Source: Plectrocnemia conspersa
Taxonomy: Eukaryota > Arthropoda > Insecta > Trichoptera > Polycentropodidae
Length of the DNA: 64,000 nucleotides
Assembly: GCA_009617715.1 (NCBI GenBank)
Contig: VTFK01000226.1
Span: forward strand, 682,001-746,000
Reading direction: 5' to 3'
Shown here: positions 1-11,200 of the stretch, one piece after another
Layout: the number at the start of each line of letters is the position of its first letter
Position numbering within the stretch: the stretch's first letter is position 1
Made by a program: the position numbers and the translations under genes
Notes under the pieces: model-generated
Database searches by the model: none
What the model was told of the DNA's origin: nothing
What the model saw: the letters and a program-made list of their open reading frames with translations, nothing else

Positions 1-231
1 TGCAAATATGTTATTGTATAAATTATCTAACGATTCTATGATAAAAGTTACAAGTCACTATTGCTTCACACAGTATACATTTATAATATAATTTTACTTT
101 ATTTACATTTTTATGCCCAAGAGCTTATCTTAGACTTGAAATTTTGTATAATTATATGCTTTGTCTAAACCTTTGACCTAAACTCGAATATATTGTGTTT
201 GCAGATTGTCTGATATAAACTAAACGCAACC

Positions 232-3200
232 ATGCAGCGTGGCAACACACCCACTCCTCCTCTAGCTGAGCTAGCAGACGCAGCGTCCCCTTCGTCTTCG
301 CCGCCTCCAAACTGCGCCATCTGTCTCGGCAAGTTCAAAAACAAATCGTACACGGAGACGTGCCTTCACGAATTTTGTTTCAACTGCCTTTTGAGATGGA
401 GTAAGGTAAAAGAGATGATATATGTATGTATATCCAGTCCAAATTTTCTGAATGTTACCGATATTTTTATTTTATTTCAGATCAAGGCTGAATGTCCGCT
501 TTGTAAACAACCGTTCAAGAGCATCATTCACAACATACGTTCTAACGATTCGTACGATAAGTATATCGTTGAACAGCAACATGTTCCTAACGAAGACGAT
601 CTAACAGATTTAACATCAGCTATCGAGTTGTACTCCCGCCGATTCAGATACAGGTTAATTATTATCTTTATAAAAATTGGTATATACAGCAGTGTACAAA
701 AAAAAACACTTTGAAATCATCATGCATGCATCTTCTTATATATAATTGTTCTAAGCAGCATGCATCTTCTTATATATAATTGTTCTAAGCAGCTTCCGCT
801 TCCGGACGCGCATAACTTTAAACGAAACATTCTCCCTTTAATTCTCTACTCTGTAAATCATATCGCTTTATATGAACGGTGTGTAACAATACACGTAAAC
901 AAAGGAAATATATTTAATTATAATAATAAAAATAAAAATTGAATTTGCTTCGACTGATTTTCGAGCCGCCGCCGGTAATGCGTTCTGTTGTTTCGACCAA
1001 TCAAAAATAAGCATTCAAATAGTTTCGACCAATGAAAAATAAGCATTCGAATTCAAATAGACAGTACCGTGACAACACTTTTATTTAATAATAAAATTTT
1101 ACTACGCGACAATAATTTTCATTAATTCGTCATTTGACTGAATATAAATAATCGGATTGCAAATTTACTAGGTGTGTTATAACTATGTTAACTTAAATAT
1201 ATACATAATGTGTTGATGATTAGAAGAATACATTGATTAAATTAGATAAACAATCTTCGTAATGAAATCTTCAAATTTTGAATTCCCGGCGACGGGTTCC
1301 GGGGCCGAAAAGTGAATTTCTCCTTTTATGCAAAATTATTAATATTTTTAAGGCGCACTTTTGGTGTAAAGTAACAGATTAGGTGCTTGATATTTTTAGT
1401 TTATTATAATCTAATTGGCTTTTATATTTACACATAAAACATATAAGCAACTTTTTTAAATTATAAATCAACTTATGGTGTAACTAAAAAACGTTCTTAT
1501 TACTAAGATTTAAATTTATGATAAAATTGTATTATATGCAGCGTTAAAACGGGCCGCGAATTCCCAAAACACTCGCGTTAGAGCGCCATAGTGACGTCAC
1601 GATGACGTTTCACGCCGGCGCCGAAATCAGTTCCACAAATACTCACAGGCGTCGCTTCATAATGTCCAATTTGAACCATTATTTTTTTTTAAATATTTAA
1701 AAAAAATCAGAACGAAGCAAAAAATATATTTAAAACCCAAAAAGTTGAGGATCCGGTATACGCACACTCGCTAGCTTCGGTACCTCACGATAGTGAGGTA
1801 CCAACAGCTAGTTATCAATAATATTTTAACTTTAAAAAAATTTTTATTTAATCATTTTCTAGAACAACGGTAACACTGCGCCGTGGAGATGATTTAGCAA
1901 TTCAGCGTTTGTTGCTTGGTATTCCGCCCGAATCACAACTTCCAACCGAGCCGTACAGAAGACCAGTGCCATCGGTGTATATCCAGCAACCGGCGCCAGC
2001 ACACATACAATCAAGAACTTACAATATATTTAGACGTACAGTATACCGTCAAAATCTATGGGTCATTGCCTTACCAGACATCACTGGCCGTTACAGAGAA
2101 AGCAATCCAGAATTTTATAGGTAAGTTATCTAGACAAATCACCTAAATAATGTGAAACTCATATATTTCTTAATTTTCAGAAACAACCCAGCTCAAATCG
2201 GTCGGCTTATTCCATGGCTGAACAGAGAACTCTCCGTTTTTCTTTTCAATCCTGGTGAAATTGTGTTTGCGGTGTCTCGCATCTCTCACATCATTATTTG
2301 GCACTCGATTCTGTCGAGACGGTTCAGGGAGTTGCTGTCCGGCATCATAAATAATAACCTTGCCCTAGATCATTTCGTCCATGAGTTCTTCTCGTTTGCG
2401 TCGTCGCCGTACGACATGATCGGATACGATCGTAACATTACTTACCATAATGGTAACCCTAATGAAAGCAACTATGTTAACGAGATATCGAGCACGGATG
2501 ACGAAAACGAATTGTATGTTATTTCACCGGAGCGTCCCACCGCTCCGTCGACGGCTCGGAATATCACACAACCGAGTCCTGAAAATAGGCAAAGGAATTT
2601 AAACAGCATTAGCAATCCAGTGGTAATAGAGACAGTTTCGCATTCAGAAACGGAAGACTCTTCGGACGAAGTTATAATGGTCGGATATATAAAACCACCC
2701 GAGCAGAGGACTCCAGAAATCGTAGACTTATTAGTATCATCTGACAGTGACGCCATTTTGGTCGACGAACACCGACCTATGCAGCGAATGAGTGACGAAT
2801 CGAGTTCCAACACTTACATAACAAGACCTCCTTCGCCGCACACCCCACCAAATCTTCCGTCGACGTCGGGTCTCGTGAAGTTAAGTGTAAAGCGTAATTT
2901 AAGTCCGACAATCTCACTCTCAGATTCCGATAGCGATTACAACACCAAATTATCGAATTACTCTAGGTGTAAATATTTGAAGACTAAGATTCCTAGAATG
3001 CGTTCGAGAGAAAGCGAATCGATCGATCATGAATCAGACTCGTCATTGAGTTCTTCTCCGAGGCGTTCGCGCTGCTCGACCCCATCTAGTCATTCATCTG
3101 ACTGGTTTTCGAGAACGTTTCAACTAAAAGAAGAGGATGAATCGGTGACTGAAAGAAACACATTTTTACAGCAAGTGCACGCGTCAGTCGAAACTTTCAA

Positions 3201-3426
3201 CAGTTGGTCATCTTCGCCCAGTATACACGAGTCAAGAAAAAAAGTGAAAAAAAATAAACATAAAAAACACTCAAAAAAAAGTTCACATTCTTCAAAGAAG
3301 AAACACAAACACAAATCAAAATCGAAAAAGAGACATAAAAGCAAAGACATGTCCAACGAAAGGAGTTTGTCCAAAGGAAAGTATTGTAAAAATAGTAAAT
3401 CTAAAATGAAAGTGCAAAAGGACTGA
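232..3426 (+). CDS. Topors: Topors-like RING E3 ubiquitin/SUMO ligase, 4 coding exons, complete
   Basis: Coding exons are 232-405, 481-653, 1863-2120 and 2181-3426; phases fit (0, 2, 2) and give 616 residues. Residues 28-66 form a C3HC4 RING: CAIC at 28-31, C44, H46, C49, C52, and CPLC at 63-66, the last formed across the first intron. The RING and the following segment through SRRFRYRT match the Topors family closely, as does the C-terminal tail, very rich in Ser, Lys and His (KKHKK and SKKRHKSK runs), which matches its arginine/serine-rich character. Topors proteins are nuclear and transfer ubiquitin and SUMO to partners including topoisomerase I and p53 in mammals, and act on chromatin insulators in flies. 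The start is the ATG next to a likely splice acceptor at 204, so an upstream non-coding exon is probable. Human TOPORS is larger; this shorter length is usual for insects. I am sure of the family; the exact exon edges are by eye. Confidence 0.93.
406..480 (+). other. Topors intron 1 (75 bp)
   Basis: It runs from GTAAAAG to TTTATTTCAG. Removing it restores the RING between WSK and IKAECPLC, so the read-through frame across it is not the protein. Confidence 0.9.
725..792. repeat. Exact 34-bp tandem duplication
   Basis: Bases 725-758 are repeated without a mismatch at 759-792. The unit begins catgcatcttcttatatata. The identity suggests a recent event. Confidence 0.95.
990..1052. repeat. Diverged 32-bp tandem duplication
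   Basis: The unit starting gtttcgaccaat and running into aaaaataagcattc occurs at 990 and again at 1022 with few changes. Confidence 0.8.
1779..1802. repeat. Perfect hairpin, 10-bp stem, GATA loop
   Basis: The arms ggtacctcac (1779-1788) and gtgaggtacc (1793-1802) pair perfectly around a 4-base loop. Flanking ctagc and gctag add a broken outer stem. It lies in Topors intron 2 and may be the core of a small palindromic element. Confidence 0.85.
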
Positions 3427-3560
3427 ATATTTGATTAGTATTTTTTTATTCGCTGTAAATATTTTTGTATATCTGGCGTAAATATTCGATTTTTTGTATA
3501 TAATATGTACAAACATAAATATGTATATATTGCAGCCTATTTTCCATCGATTGATCTGGA

Positions 3561-3566
3561 AATAAA
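3561..3566 (+). other. Polyadenylation signal for Topors
   Basis: AATAAA lies about 135 bases after the Topors stop codon and is the first canonical signal downstream of it. Confidence 0.6.
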
Positions 3567-4270
3567 TGAATGAATATTGATTCATTAAGATTTGTTTGAA
3601 AATTAATTACCTATTGACGTCAAAGTATAATTACAAGTATCTTATGCGAAGATATTATACTGGAATCTCCGTGCTTGGATTTTTCAATGGAAAGTAAAAA
3701 TTCCATGATTTTTTTCATTGTTTGAAAAGAATATTTTTATATTTATTAATAAAATGTTGATTAATAGAAACAATTGCATTTTATTTTAATAAATCATAGT
3801 TGCTACAAATATAGTATATGTAGTTAAAAAACACAGATTAAGCCGCTACAGTAGTATTTTATTTGACGATTTATAGAAGTTACACATTATTTATAATATA
3901 CGGTGCGCGGGGCCCGCACCGGCGTGCGAGCCCGCCACTCAACCAGAGTAAAGAGTAAGTCACGCCAGTGCTACCAGAGTGCCGTCAAGTTTTGGGCATA
4001 ATGAAATCTATATAAGTAGATCCTCTACAAATTTATAAATATAAATTTCCAATAAATTATATATTTTAGAAATATCTTATTAAAATTAGGATATTTTTAA
4101 GAATGTCGCTACACTCAGAAACCGCTGCGTTTGGCCCTAACGGCTACAAAAGCGGCCAACAACGTTGGTCAGAACAGTGAACACCATATAAACAACTCTG
4201 CAACGAAAATAAAAAAGGAGTGTATAAATTGACAACAAGATTAATTCTTCTTGTGAAATATATATATATA
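3567..4270. other. Intergenic spacer between Topors and Mtr4
   Basis: Mostly AT-rich. A short GC-rich block at 3899-3935 can fold: cggtgcg pairs with cgcaccg around a 7-base loop. No coding sequence is seen. Confidence 0.5.
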
Positions 4271-5005
4271 AACCAAAGCCTCGTATAACACGGTTGATGA
4301 ATTGTGGTATATTTTTGTACAACGCGTTTTATATAACACGGTTTCAGAAAAAAACAACAATTAAAAATTAATGAACATGATTGATTTATACGCATATGGA
4401 TCGCGCTATGACAAGATGAGAATTTAACAGTTACACAAGCTTGGAAAAAATTTTCTATTCGAAATTGTATCGATATGGTCTCTGCATCCATTAAAGAAAT
4501 AAATCAATCGACTTTAAATTCTTGCTGGAAAAAGCTGTGGCCAGAAGTAGTCCCTGGAGAAAATGTTGTACCACCAGTAGAAGATGAATACCAAAGAATA
4601 ATTAACATTTGTCGTGGTATTAGTGGAGAAGGATTTCATGATATGGATATTCAAAATATCAGAAAAATATTGGAAGGTTGACGTTGAATGAAGAAGAATT
4701 AGTCGAAGAGTCCGCTGATGATGAAAACTTACAACCGATCTCGAAAAAGAGTCGAACATATAGAATTTTAAGTGATAGCGATTATGAATGAATAATCTAT
4801 TATATGTTACATATTAAAAAAAAACGATAAATATGAAAATGTATATATTTTTTTATTGTTTATTTAAGAAATAAAGGGTATTAACTAATTTAGATTTTTT
4901 CTTGGAACGCAAACCATATTTTTGTATGAAACCTTGTACAACACGGATTTGTATAACACGGCGTTTTTGTGGAGCCATATGACCGTGTTATACGAGGCCT
5001 GGGTG
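4271..5005 (+). mobile_element. Internally deleted Tigger/pogo-like DNA transposon
   Basis: The ends are inverted copies built on gcctcgtataacacggt (left about 4278-4294; right inverse about 4982-4998), each next to a TA dinucleotide (4269-4270, 5006-5007), as expected for the Tc1/mariner-pogo superfamily. A second accessory motif, close to tataacacgg, lies inside both ends. The body keeps only the C-terminal end of a Tigger/jerky-type transposase, so the DDE core is gone and the 735-bp copy cannot move on its own. Confidence 0.85.
4412..4791 (+). pseudogene. C-terminal remnant of a Tigger/jerky-like transposase
   Basis: The open frame from 4412 contains TVTQAWKKFS followed by INQSTLNSCWKKLWPEVVP, the C-terminal signature seen in Tigger-derived TIGD/jerky proteins. 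It reaches a stop at 4679-4681. The frame starting at 4678 then continues as TLNEEELVEES to SKKSRTYRILSDSDYE and a stop at 4789-4791, so one frameshift separates the halves. The catalytic domain and the N-terminal CENP-B-type DNA-binding domain are absent. Confidence 0.82.
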
Positions 5006-5245
5006 TACATATTACACGCATATTTATTATTTATCCATAACCAACAATAAAATCCCAGATTTTAGGATTGTCAGTAATAATAATTATTTTATTCAACTTT
5101 CAATTCTTATACTTTATGTATTATTAATATTATATTTTAGTAACCTTTTTAAATTTATTTATTTCGATGTTTTTGATAATCGGGTAAAAACATATAATAA
5201 TTTTTTTATAGTGGCAGCACCGTCTATAAAAACTGTCATTCCCAC
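5006..5245 (+). promoter_or_regulatory. Probable Mtr4 promoter and 5' leader
   Basis: Only 240 bases separate the Tigger element from the Mtr4 ATG, so the promoter or 5' UTR must lie here or include the transposon. A possible splice acceptor (ttttttatag, ending 5211) precedes the start codon. Confidence 0.35.
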
Positions 5246-8200
5246 ATGGCTAATCTAGAGAATTTGTTCGATTGCTTCGGCGATTCGTATGAAATATGTT
5301 TATGATATTGCACATATAATTTACAAAATATCTTTTAAAAATATTGTCATAATTGACCATACATTTTTTTTAGCTCGCGCAATAATGGCGAAACCAGCAA
5401 ATTCAATACATCAAAGAACGATGAAACATCATATGATCCAAAGAAAAAGAAGAAAAAATGGGGTCATGATAAAATAAGAAACATAGAATTTGAGTAAGTT
5501 TTGAATAGTGTTTTAAAATAATTGTATTATTTTCACTATATTGATATTTTGAATTCACTCAGCGATACGTCTGTCACTTATGAAATGGGTATTGAAACCA
5601 TCTTTCAAAACAATACATGCATTCATCAAGTTTCATATCCTCCAGACAAACCTTTAAAACTATTGGTTCCGAATGATGACACTCCAGCTAAACAGTACAA
5701 TTTTCCATTGGACATGTTTCAAAAGCAGTCTATATTATGTATTGATAACAATCAATCTGTTTTAGTCTCTGCTCATACTTCGGCTGGAAAAACCGTAGTT
5801 GCTGAGTATGTATCGTAAAATTATTTGATATTTACCATTTTATTATTCCTTATTGTATGCTTATAATTGTAGATACGCCATTGCATTATCTTTAAATAAT
5901 AAACAGAGAGTAATATATACGACGCCAATCAAAGCACTCTCGAATCAAAAGTACAGAGAGCTATTCGAAGAGTTTAAAGACGTCGGTCTGATGACCGGCG
6001 ATGTTACAAACGAGCCGACAGCTTCTTGTATCGTTATGACTACGGAAGTATTACGAGATATGTTGTATAGGGGCTCGGAGCTCTTGAAAGAAGTCAAATG
6101 GGTGATATTTGACGAGATTCACTACATGCGTGATAAGTCTCGTGGAGTGGTTTGGGAAGGTATGTATCTTTTGATTAGGTGATACAAAAGCACACATAAA
6201 AAAGCCACATCGGAATATATCTTATTATTGCTGCATACTGCACCGTTAAGGCTGGCTCTCAATCAAATTCAAAGATTGAATCCTGTTCAATTGCTAAAAC
6301 CCGCAGAGTCCGAATCGAAATGTCTTCTCTGAAGCAGAGTATTGCCTTTTATTTCCAAAACATCTGCAGTCTCTTTTCACCAAACAATTAGAGCTGATTG
6401 GGCGTAAGTAAAATTTGCAACGAAATTTAATTTATAAGAAATGTGATTTGTTTCGATTAAATGAAATGCATTAATAACGATCTTTCCAAGCGGCTTGATC
6501 GGTGCTTCTTCTACATGTCCCTGCGGAATTCATTTAAAGTTCTATAACATTGTAAATTACTAACACAATTTCGGTTCAATATTTTTAATGCATTTGCTTA
6601 GTCGTTTTGATGTATATGATGTCGACTTTTAGCAGATTAATTTTGACATAGTTTGGGTTGATTTTTAATGCATTATATGGATTATTTGAATGTTTTTATT
6701 TGCAATTACTTAAAGCGCTAATGAAATTAGCGAGTCTAGATTTTGTACAATATTAAGTCATCGTCTTACTTTTTGCAAGTATGCTATTGCTATTATGAGG
6801 TAGATCTTAGGAAATATTATCTTTTACAAGAGAACTTATGAAACTAAACTAAATAAATTGTTAACGTAGTATCTTTGTCAATCTTCAGGAGGATAAAATA
6901 GACTTATCTCGACTTTGTGGCAATAATCTTATACAATATTATCTTTGAAAATGTAATATTTTTACTGTGTGTGCTTTTTCTCCAATCACAGTTTATTTTC
7001 ACTGGCTAATATTGTCTGTTATATAAAAAAAATATATTATAGAAAGCATCATATTGCTGCCTGACGATGTTCGCTGCGTCTTTTTATCGGCTACAATACC
7101 AAATGCTAGACAATTTGCCGAATGGATTGTTTTTCTTCATAAAGAACCTTGCCACACAGTTTATACAGATCATCGACCGACACCTTTGCAGCATTATATA
7201 TTCACTAATCAATTAAACTTACATCTAGTTATGGATCAAAAGGTATTCAATAATTTTATTAATCATTACTTAAGATCTTGTGATTCATCTCAACAATTTT
7301 TGCAGAACGGATTTCTTGATAACAACTTTAAACTTGCAATGGCAGAGACAGACGTTGATAAGAAAACATCTGAACACCAATTTTCCCTGACTAATTTAAT
7401 AAGCACAGTGATGGACTTAAACTGGAGTCCTGTTCTTGTTTTCAGTTTCAGTAAACTTGAATGTGAACTCAAAGCCTTGAAGTTTACTGAACAAATATTT
7501 ACTACAGGTCCGTTTTAGTTAAATTGAATATATGAAGACCGCAAGTTGTAAACATGTTGATTGCTGTAAATGTAATTTGAAGATATTTAGACATTTGAAT
7601 TTTTATATTTCCGTGTTTCAGTTAACATGTTCTTACCTTAAGGTCTACTCATACTTTTTAAAAAAAATGTAATAATAAGATTTACTTTAAATTTGCAGTA
7701 GCGGAACAAGCTTTAATAGGAGAAATATTCAACAATGCCATCAATTTATTGAACCCGACGGAACAGAATCTCCCGCACGTTATAAACATAATACCTATGT
7801 TAAAACGAGGAATAGCTTTTCATCACAGCGGATTGTTACCGATTATCAAAGAAATAATAGAAATTCTATTCGGTGAAGGATTGATAAAGGTAAAAGTATA
7901 TCTGAATGATTATAATCTGTTCAACTTATTTACTTAAATAATACTTTTAGATCTTGTTCGCCACCGAAACATTCGCAATGGGTTTAAATATGCCTGCTAA
8001 AACTGTTATATTTACTGAGATAACCAAATTTGACGGTATTCAAGATAGATATGTGAGTGAGTTATATTTTATTAGCTTAAGACAAATGTTTTGACTGAAA
8101 CTTAAAATTTCAGATATCATCCGGTGAATACATCCAAATGTCCGGTAGAGCCGGTAGACGAGGTATCGACGATAAAGGTATCGTTATAATGCTGCAAGGC

Positions 8201-11200
8201 ACTAAAGATAGTGAGAGTGTAAAGAGTATCCTTAATGGAAAAGCGGATCCTTTGAACTCTGCCTTTCATTTAAGTTACAGAATGGTATTGAACCTTCTCA
8301 GGTTGGAAGAGATCAACCCTGAATACCTTATCAATAAAAGTTTTCTCTACTTTCAAAATCGTACTAATATAATTGCGACCCGCAAACGTGAGTATTTATA
8401 ATATCTTACTATTACTTCTTAACATGCATTGAATATATTCTATTGAACAGTACTACAAGAAAAACATAAGGAACTGCAATCAATCCAATTTGACCATAAT
8501 CAAGATGTATCTGAATATTTTGAGATTAAATCTAAAATTAACGAGAAGCACGAGATTATCAGAAAGCATATTATTACACCCAATAATGTATTGAATTTTG
8601 TAAAGCCAGGTTCAATAGTCAAGGTAGCAGGATTTTAAACAATATTTATAAAGATCTTTGATCATCAACATCCCAAAAAGGATAGCTAATCTAGGATCTT
8701 TGTATTATGAATAATTAAAGTCAAATGTTTGATATTGTAATATATATTTTAGATAAAAAACGATATTGTTGAATATGATTGGGGGATCGTTTTGAAAGTG
8801 GAAGACAATGAAAGGTGCAAAAAATTTAAAGGAAAACGGCAGCTCTCATACAACAACAATTTGAAAATAGATATATTACTTTATGTAGAACATGTTAAAG
8901 AAGGGGCAAACCTGCCAAATTACTTGCCGAATCCTTTTTCTCCGAATAAGGTTAGTGCTTCTTGAATTTATTGACTTAAAAATAAATCCTACATTTTATA
9001 AATGTCTTGAGATCTTTCAAGTTTTAAGACTGAATTGCTGTGACTGTCAGTCAGCGAGACGCTGTATGGTATTATATATATAATAGTTTTGTTTTACAAT
9101 TAATATATTTATGTATATCAATATATAGGTTTCAGCGCTACTGAAAATCAGTGAGTGTGTAAAATCTTGAGTTTTTTCGACCTCTTTTATATATTTTATG
9201 CTAGCGGATTTGACTCATGGTTAATGGGTTTATTTCGACCAGTTAGGCTAAATGGCTAATCCTCACTCACTAATATATGGCTCGTATTTTTCAGATCAGA
9301 ATTTTATTATGGTTGTGGTCAGAATTTATATTAAAAGGTCAGAATATAAGCGGCTATAATTTATATTAAATGGTAAGAATTATTTTGACATCATATTTTT
9401 TAGTGTAGTTATTGCTGTAACGCTGAAAATTGGTACAACTGGTCGATCTGTCATTCGCATGTCAACAGTTCATTATCATTATCAAGGTGTTTCAGAACGA
9501 ACTTGTTGAGTTGGGCTTACAACATTGTTAGATGTCAACACAATAAGCAAAGCATGCTCTCCGCCGCTGCTCTGTCGTTATTCACGCTTCGTTTGTCGCC
9601 ATGAATATCTTCACCTTCTACATTCAGATAAATAAATTCGTTGAGAGATATTCATGGGGTATTCAATGTTCTGACCAACAGTGTGATATTTTATAAGATA
9701 TTTCTAAAATAAATAATTTATTGCCCATTTTTATTTATAAATGTTATAATATATTTTTTTTAATCTACGTGATCGTCCTATATTTTTTTTCTGACCATTT
9801 TACATTTATTCTGACCCTGAATAATATAATTATGACTATTCAATTATTTTAATTCTGACCATCCTATATTTTTATTGTGACCATATGCTATTTTTATTCT
9901 AATGATTTGATATTTATTCTGACCCTGAATAATATCATATAATTATGACCAGGCTGTTAATTAAATTCTGACAGATTTAATTTTTGTTCTGACCCAAATT
10001 TGGATTATATTCTGACCATTTAATTTGTTGCCTTAATGTATATTTCTATAGGTTAGCAATTCATATTTCAGTGTTATCGGTTGGTTTTGTGATCCTTAGA
10101 ATTTTTTAACCATGCTAACTATATTATTCGAGCGTCACAAATAGTATAACAATATTCCGCTCAGTATTTATAGTTTAAATGAACGTGTGTCTCGTAAAAA
10201 TCTTTTGTTTACGTTTTCGAAAGCCTGTGACGATTTCTATTTCTGGGTGAAATCATCTATTTGTAAAATATGATTTCTCTTGGGGTTTGATTTGTTAAGT
10301 GCCTTTATAAACCTACTACATTTCTGCTCATCGTATGTTTCATACTTTCCTATTTTTTTGAGTTTATTCAAATACATTCACTAACTCAAAATGCAGCAAC
10401 AATATTTGAATATTGACTTTTAATGTCAATTTATAAAAACTATTGTAAAACCTCTTGAAATTGAACATAATTATCAATAAGATCAAATCGCACTAGAATG
10501 AAGTATTTAAAGTATGGAATTATTTTGGCACCGAAAAGAATCTGTATGCAGTAAACTGAATTTTCTGATTAGTAAAACGCTTGGAATTAATTCAACATGC
10601 TGTTTTTCCCATTTTAGCAATAAATACACTTCTTATAAACTCCATCCAATATATTTTTTAATTAGGTTAAATATAAGTGACATTCAAAATATGTTCCTTA
10701 ACCCTTTCCGGCATAGTGGTTGCTCGGTGAGACCACCTCTTTGTGATTTTTTTCCGTGACTTGCATTCATATCTACGGATGAAACCACCAATGTGGACTT
10801 GGCCAAATTTTAGAGCGACATCATCGATGGTCATTCTCGCTCGGGTGTGACACATCGTTTCTTATTTTGACTTTCTTGCTGGGACTTATTTCTAAAGTGC
10901 ATATTTCGAACCAATTTTTTTCGTTTATATCTTTTTACCATATCAACATAGGTAAGTTAGTTTTTGAATATAAATTATATGAAATGTATAGATTTGGAAT
11001 ATATAATAATTTTAAAAGATTTTTGTATATTTCATACATTTTTTTACTCTAATGCTTACATAATTTTTTTTTTTTTTTTTGATATTTCAATTTTTTTTTT
11101 TAAATATTATTTTTATTTAATTTAAACATATCTAAGGCATTTTTTTTAAACACATTCTGCTAAAAAAACCCAAAAATTCTAGCTGCATCTGTTCGTGTGC

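Larger units (their letters stand above)
654..1862 (+). other. Topors intron 2, with small duplications and a hairpin
   Basis: This is the largest Topors intron, flanked by GTTAAT and TTTTCTAG. It holds no coding sequence. It contains an exact 34-bp tandem duplication, a diverged 32-bp tandem duplication, a short CpG-rich patch near 1550-1660 and a strong hairpin at 1779-1802. Confidence 0.75.

Noticed and set aside
3120..3374. Cys/Phe-rich minus-strand ORF opposite the Topors tail
   Set aside because: It is the antisense shadow of the Lys/Ser-rich Topors C-terminus.
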